From Pseudomonadales bacterium (GTDB lineage: Bacteria; Pseudomonadota; Gammaproteobacteria; Pseudomonadales; Moraxellaceae), in assembly GCA_013043915.1 (NCBI GenBank), contig JABEVH010000129.1:1-26208 (forward strand): 26,208 nucleotides of DNA, given 5' to 3'. Position 1 is the stretch's first letter; the number at the start of each line of letters is the position of its first letter. The notes under the pieces were generated by a model, which saw only the letters and a list, made by a program, of their open reading frames with translations, ran no database searches and was not told the origin of the DNA. Positions 24,889-26,208 of this stretch are shown in pieces. The position numbers were made by a program, and so were the translations under genes.

Positions 24889-24926
24889 CTGACTTTTACA
24901 GTTTTTCCTTTATAAGACCGTTGCAT

Positions 24927-24955
24927 TTGCCTATCATTTACGACTGTCATATAAA
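24927..24955 (+). promoter_or_regulatory. Probable promoter of lpxL
   Basis: TTGCCT (24927-24932) and TATAAA (24950-24955) are separated by 17 bases, with four and five consensus matches. The predicted start near 24962 leaves a leader of only about 11 bases, which still holds the GTAGGTAG ribosome site before the ATG. The short leader is the main reason for caution. Confidence 0.5.
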
Positions 24956-24972
24956 TCTTTTTGTAGGTAGCC

Positions 24973-25935
24973 ATGAACAGCTCTCCCCCTACCCTGTCCT
25001 TACGCGACCGCTTTTATCTTGGACTGCTGCGTTTTTTAGCCCGGCTGCCCTTGGCCTGGCTACAACGTCTCGGCGCTGGCGTGGGTTATTTGGCGCGTTT
25101 TTTGCCAGGCATCACCCCTGTCTTTGTGGCCAGGCGCAACTTGGAGTTGTGTTTTCCCGATCAGTCCAAGACATGGGTACAGCGTACAGCGCTAGCTTGC
25201 CTACAGGCCAATGCCATCACGTTTCTGGAGTTTGCCAAATGCTGGGGCATGCCCCCAGCCTATAGTATAAGCATGATACGTCAGGTTCATGGAGAGGATA
25301 TTTTCAAACGCGCTCTGGCTGGGGGCAAAGGCACCATTGCTCTAGTCCCTCACTTCGGCAACTGGGAGTTCATGAATGCATGGACCAACCAGTTTGTGCA
25401 TACCACCATCATGTACAAACCCACCAAAGAACCCGGCGTTGATGCCTTTGTTCATGAGGCGCGCAGCCGTCTTGATGCCACGTTGGTGGCCACCGATGAG
25501 AGCGGAGTCAGGGCACTGCTCAAGGCACTTAAACGCAATGGTTTTGCTGCCATACTGCCGGACCATGTCCCCCAGATCCAGGGCGGAGTCTATGCCGAGT
25601 TCTTTGGCATCGAGACCTTAAGTACCGTCCTTGCCTCCAAACTTTGGCAACGCACGCATTGCGCCGTGATTGTCATGTTTGCCCTGCGCCGTGCTGCAGG
25701 TGAAGGTTTTGATTTGTACTTTCAGGAGCCCGATGCCGATTTTTTCAGCGATGACATCAATATCTCAGTTCGCGGCATGAACCGAACCCTAGAAAATGTT
25801 ATCCGACTGTTGCCCAGTGATTATCAATGGGCCTACAAACGCTTCAAAGAGACCCCCAACCTGCTGCACGTCTATGACCGTGAGCGCTCGCCTGAGTTCT
25901 TAAAGCCTCACCCAGCCAGTCGCCATTTTCAGTAA
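24973..25935 (+). CDS. lpxL: Lipid A biosynthesis acyltransferase (LpxL/HtrB family)
   Basis: Adds a secondary acyl chain to the Kdo-lipid A precursor at the inner face of the cytoplasmic membrane, using acyl-ACP. The 320-residue protein has a hydrophobic N-terminal anchor (about 14-48) and the acyltransferase motif HFGNWE, in which H127 and E132 form the HX4(D/E) catalytic pair. The later MYKPTK and ILPDHVPQIQGG segments are typical of the LpxL/LpxM family. Which acyl chain and position are served cannot be read from sequence, so lpxL rather than lpxM is the more common choice, not a proof. Its 3' end overlaps murB by seven bases, tail to tail. Confidence 0.9.
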   Translation: MNSSPPTLSLRDRFYLGLLRFLARLPLAWLQRLGAGVGYLARFLPGITPVFVARRNLELCFPDQSKTWVQRTALACLQANAITFLEFAKCWGMPPAYSISMIRQVHGEDIFKRALAGGKGTIALVPHFGNWEFMNAWTNQFVHTTIMYKPTKEPGVDAFVHEARSRLDATLVATDESGVRALLKALKRNGFAAILPDHVPQIQGGVYAEFFGIETLSTVLASKLWQRTHCAVIVMFALRRAAGEGFDLYFQEPDADFFSDDINISVRGMNRTLENVIRLLPSDYQWAYKRFKETPNLLHVYDRERSPEFLKPHPASRHFQ

Positions 25936-26208
25936 ATACGGGGTTCAATCTCAAGCACAATGCCAAAAACATCTTGAACCCGCGCTTGCACATGCCGCGC
26001 CCAAGCCAGCACATCAGAAGCGCTGGCTCCTCCCCGATTGACGAGTACCAGAGCTTGTTCAGCATGACAACCCACATGCTGGTTACCTTGCCCGCGCAAA
26101 CCGGCATAATCAATCAGCCAGCCTGCAGCCAGTTTGTATCCTCCTGCTTGCGAGTAAGCAACCAGACCGGGAAACCGGTGACGCAAGTCCCTCGCTTTAA
26201 CTTCATCC
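25929..26208 (-). CDS. murB: UDP-N-acetylenolpyruvoylglucosamine reductase, C-terminal part
   Basis: Only the last 93 or so codons are in the window; the frame stays open to the right edge and the start lies outside. The segment KLAAGWLIDYAGLRGQG, then HAEQALVLVNRGGASASDVL and VQDVFGIVLEIEP, is the standard MurB C-terminal domain. The glutamate in EIEP corresponds to the catalytic acid near the C-terminus of E. coli MurB. MurB reduces the enolpyruvyl group to make UDP-MurNAc for peptidoglycan. It converges on lpxL with a seven-base overlap. Confidence 0.93.
   Translation of the reverse strand, partial: DEVKARDLRHRFPGLVAYSQAGGYKLAAGWLIDYAGLRGQGNQHVGCHAEQALVLVNRGGASASDVLAWARHVQARVQDVFGIVLEIEPRIY

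Noticed and set aside
24572..24892. Plus-strand frame of 106 codons across the tRNA-Cys gene
   Set aside because: It runs through the tRNA cloverleaf and promoter and has no ribosome site or family resemblance.
1..26208. CRISPR array or tandem repeats
   Set aside because: No regularly spaced repeats were seen on reading; the only notable long exact repeat is the 37-base block shared by the two receiver genes.

Overview
The window is a chromosomal segment from a Gram-negative bacterium, most likely a gammaproteobacterium. The evidence is a tilS-pyrG neighbourhood, a type II secretion operon, an LpxL-type lipid A acyltransferase, MurB, and a tRNA-Cys gene with an encoded CCA end. Base composition is close to balanced. 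I could not fix the genus. Almost all DNA is coding, genes are packed with 4-base ATGA-type overlaps, and most of the window (1-15738 and 17588-24263) is transcribed on the minus strand.

Layout from left to right. (1) 19-4763, minus: two short-chain dehydrogenases run into tilS, then pyrG behind a possible promoter of its own. (2) 4824-7813, minus: an operon of a membrane-anchored diguanylate cyclase, a DUF190 protein, the fluoride channel CrcB and a YheT-like hydrolase. (3) 7814-8394: a degraded spot holding only the C-terminal tail of an IS200/IS605-type TnpB. (4) 8395-15738, minus: a type II secretion operon gspE-F-G-H-I-J-K-L-M. It lacks gspC, gspD and gspN, so the outer-membrane pore must be encoded elsewhere. 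(5) 15932-17591, plus: a DUF432 gene followed by an MscS-family channel. (6) 17588-24263, minus: five tightly coupled signalling genes, in order of transcription a 1209-residue hybrid histidine kinase with three receivers, CheR, a single receiver with a coiled-coil tail, a CheB catalytic domain without receiver, and a REC-PAS-PilZ protein. (7) 24602-24729, plus: tRNA-Cys(GCA) with a strong promoter, then a hairpin-rich stretch. (8) 24973-25935, plus: lpxL, converging on the 3' part of murB at the window edge.

The part most worth attention is the 17.6-24.3 kb signalling cluster. It joins chemotaxis-type adaptation enzymes (CheR, CheB) to a non-CheA hybrid kinase and a c-di-GMP-binding PilZ output, with no chemoreceptor, CheA or CheW in the window. 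Its two receiver genes share a 37-base identical block. Just upstream of the kinase is an open frame broken by a single TGA, whose final stop overlaps the kinase start codon. A second c-di-GMP element, the diguanylate cyclase with an intact inhibitory site, lies at 6.5-7.8 kb. All functions are read from motifs and family knowledge; no database search was run.
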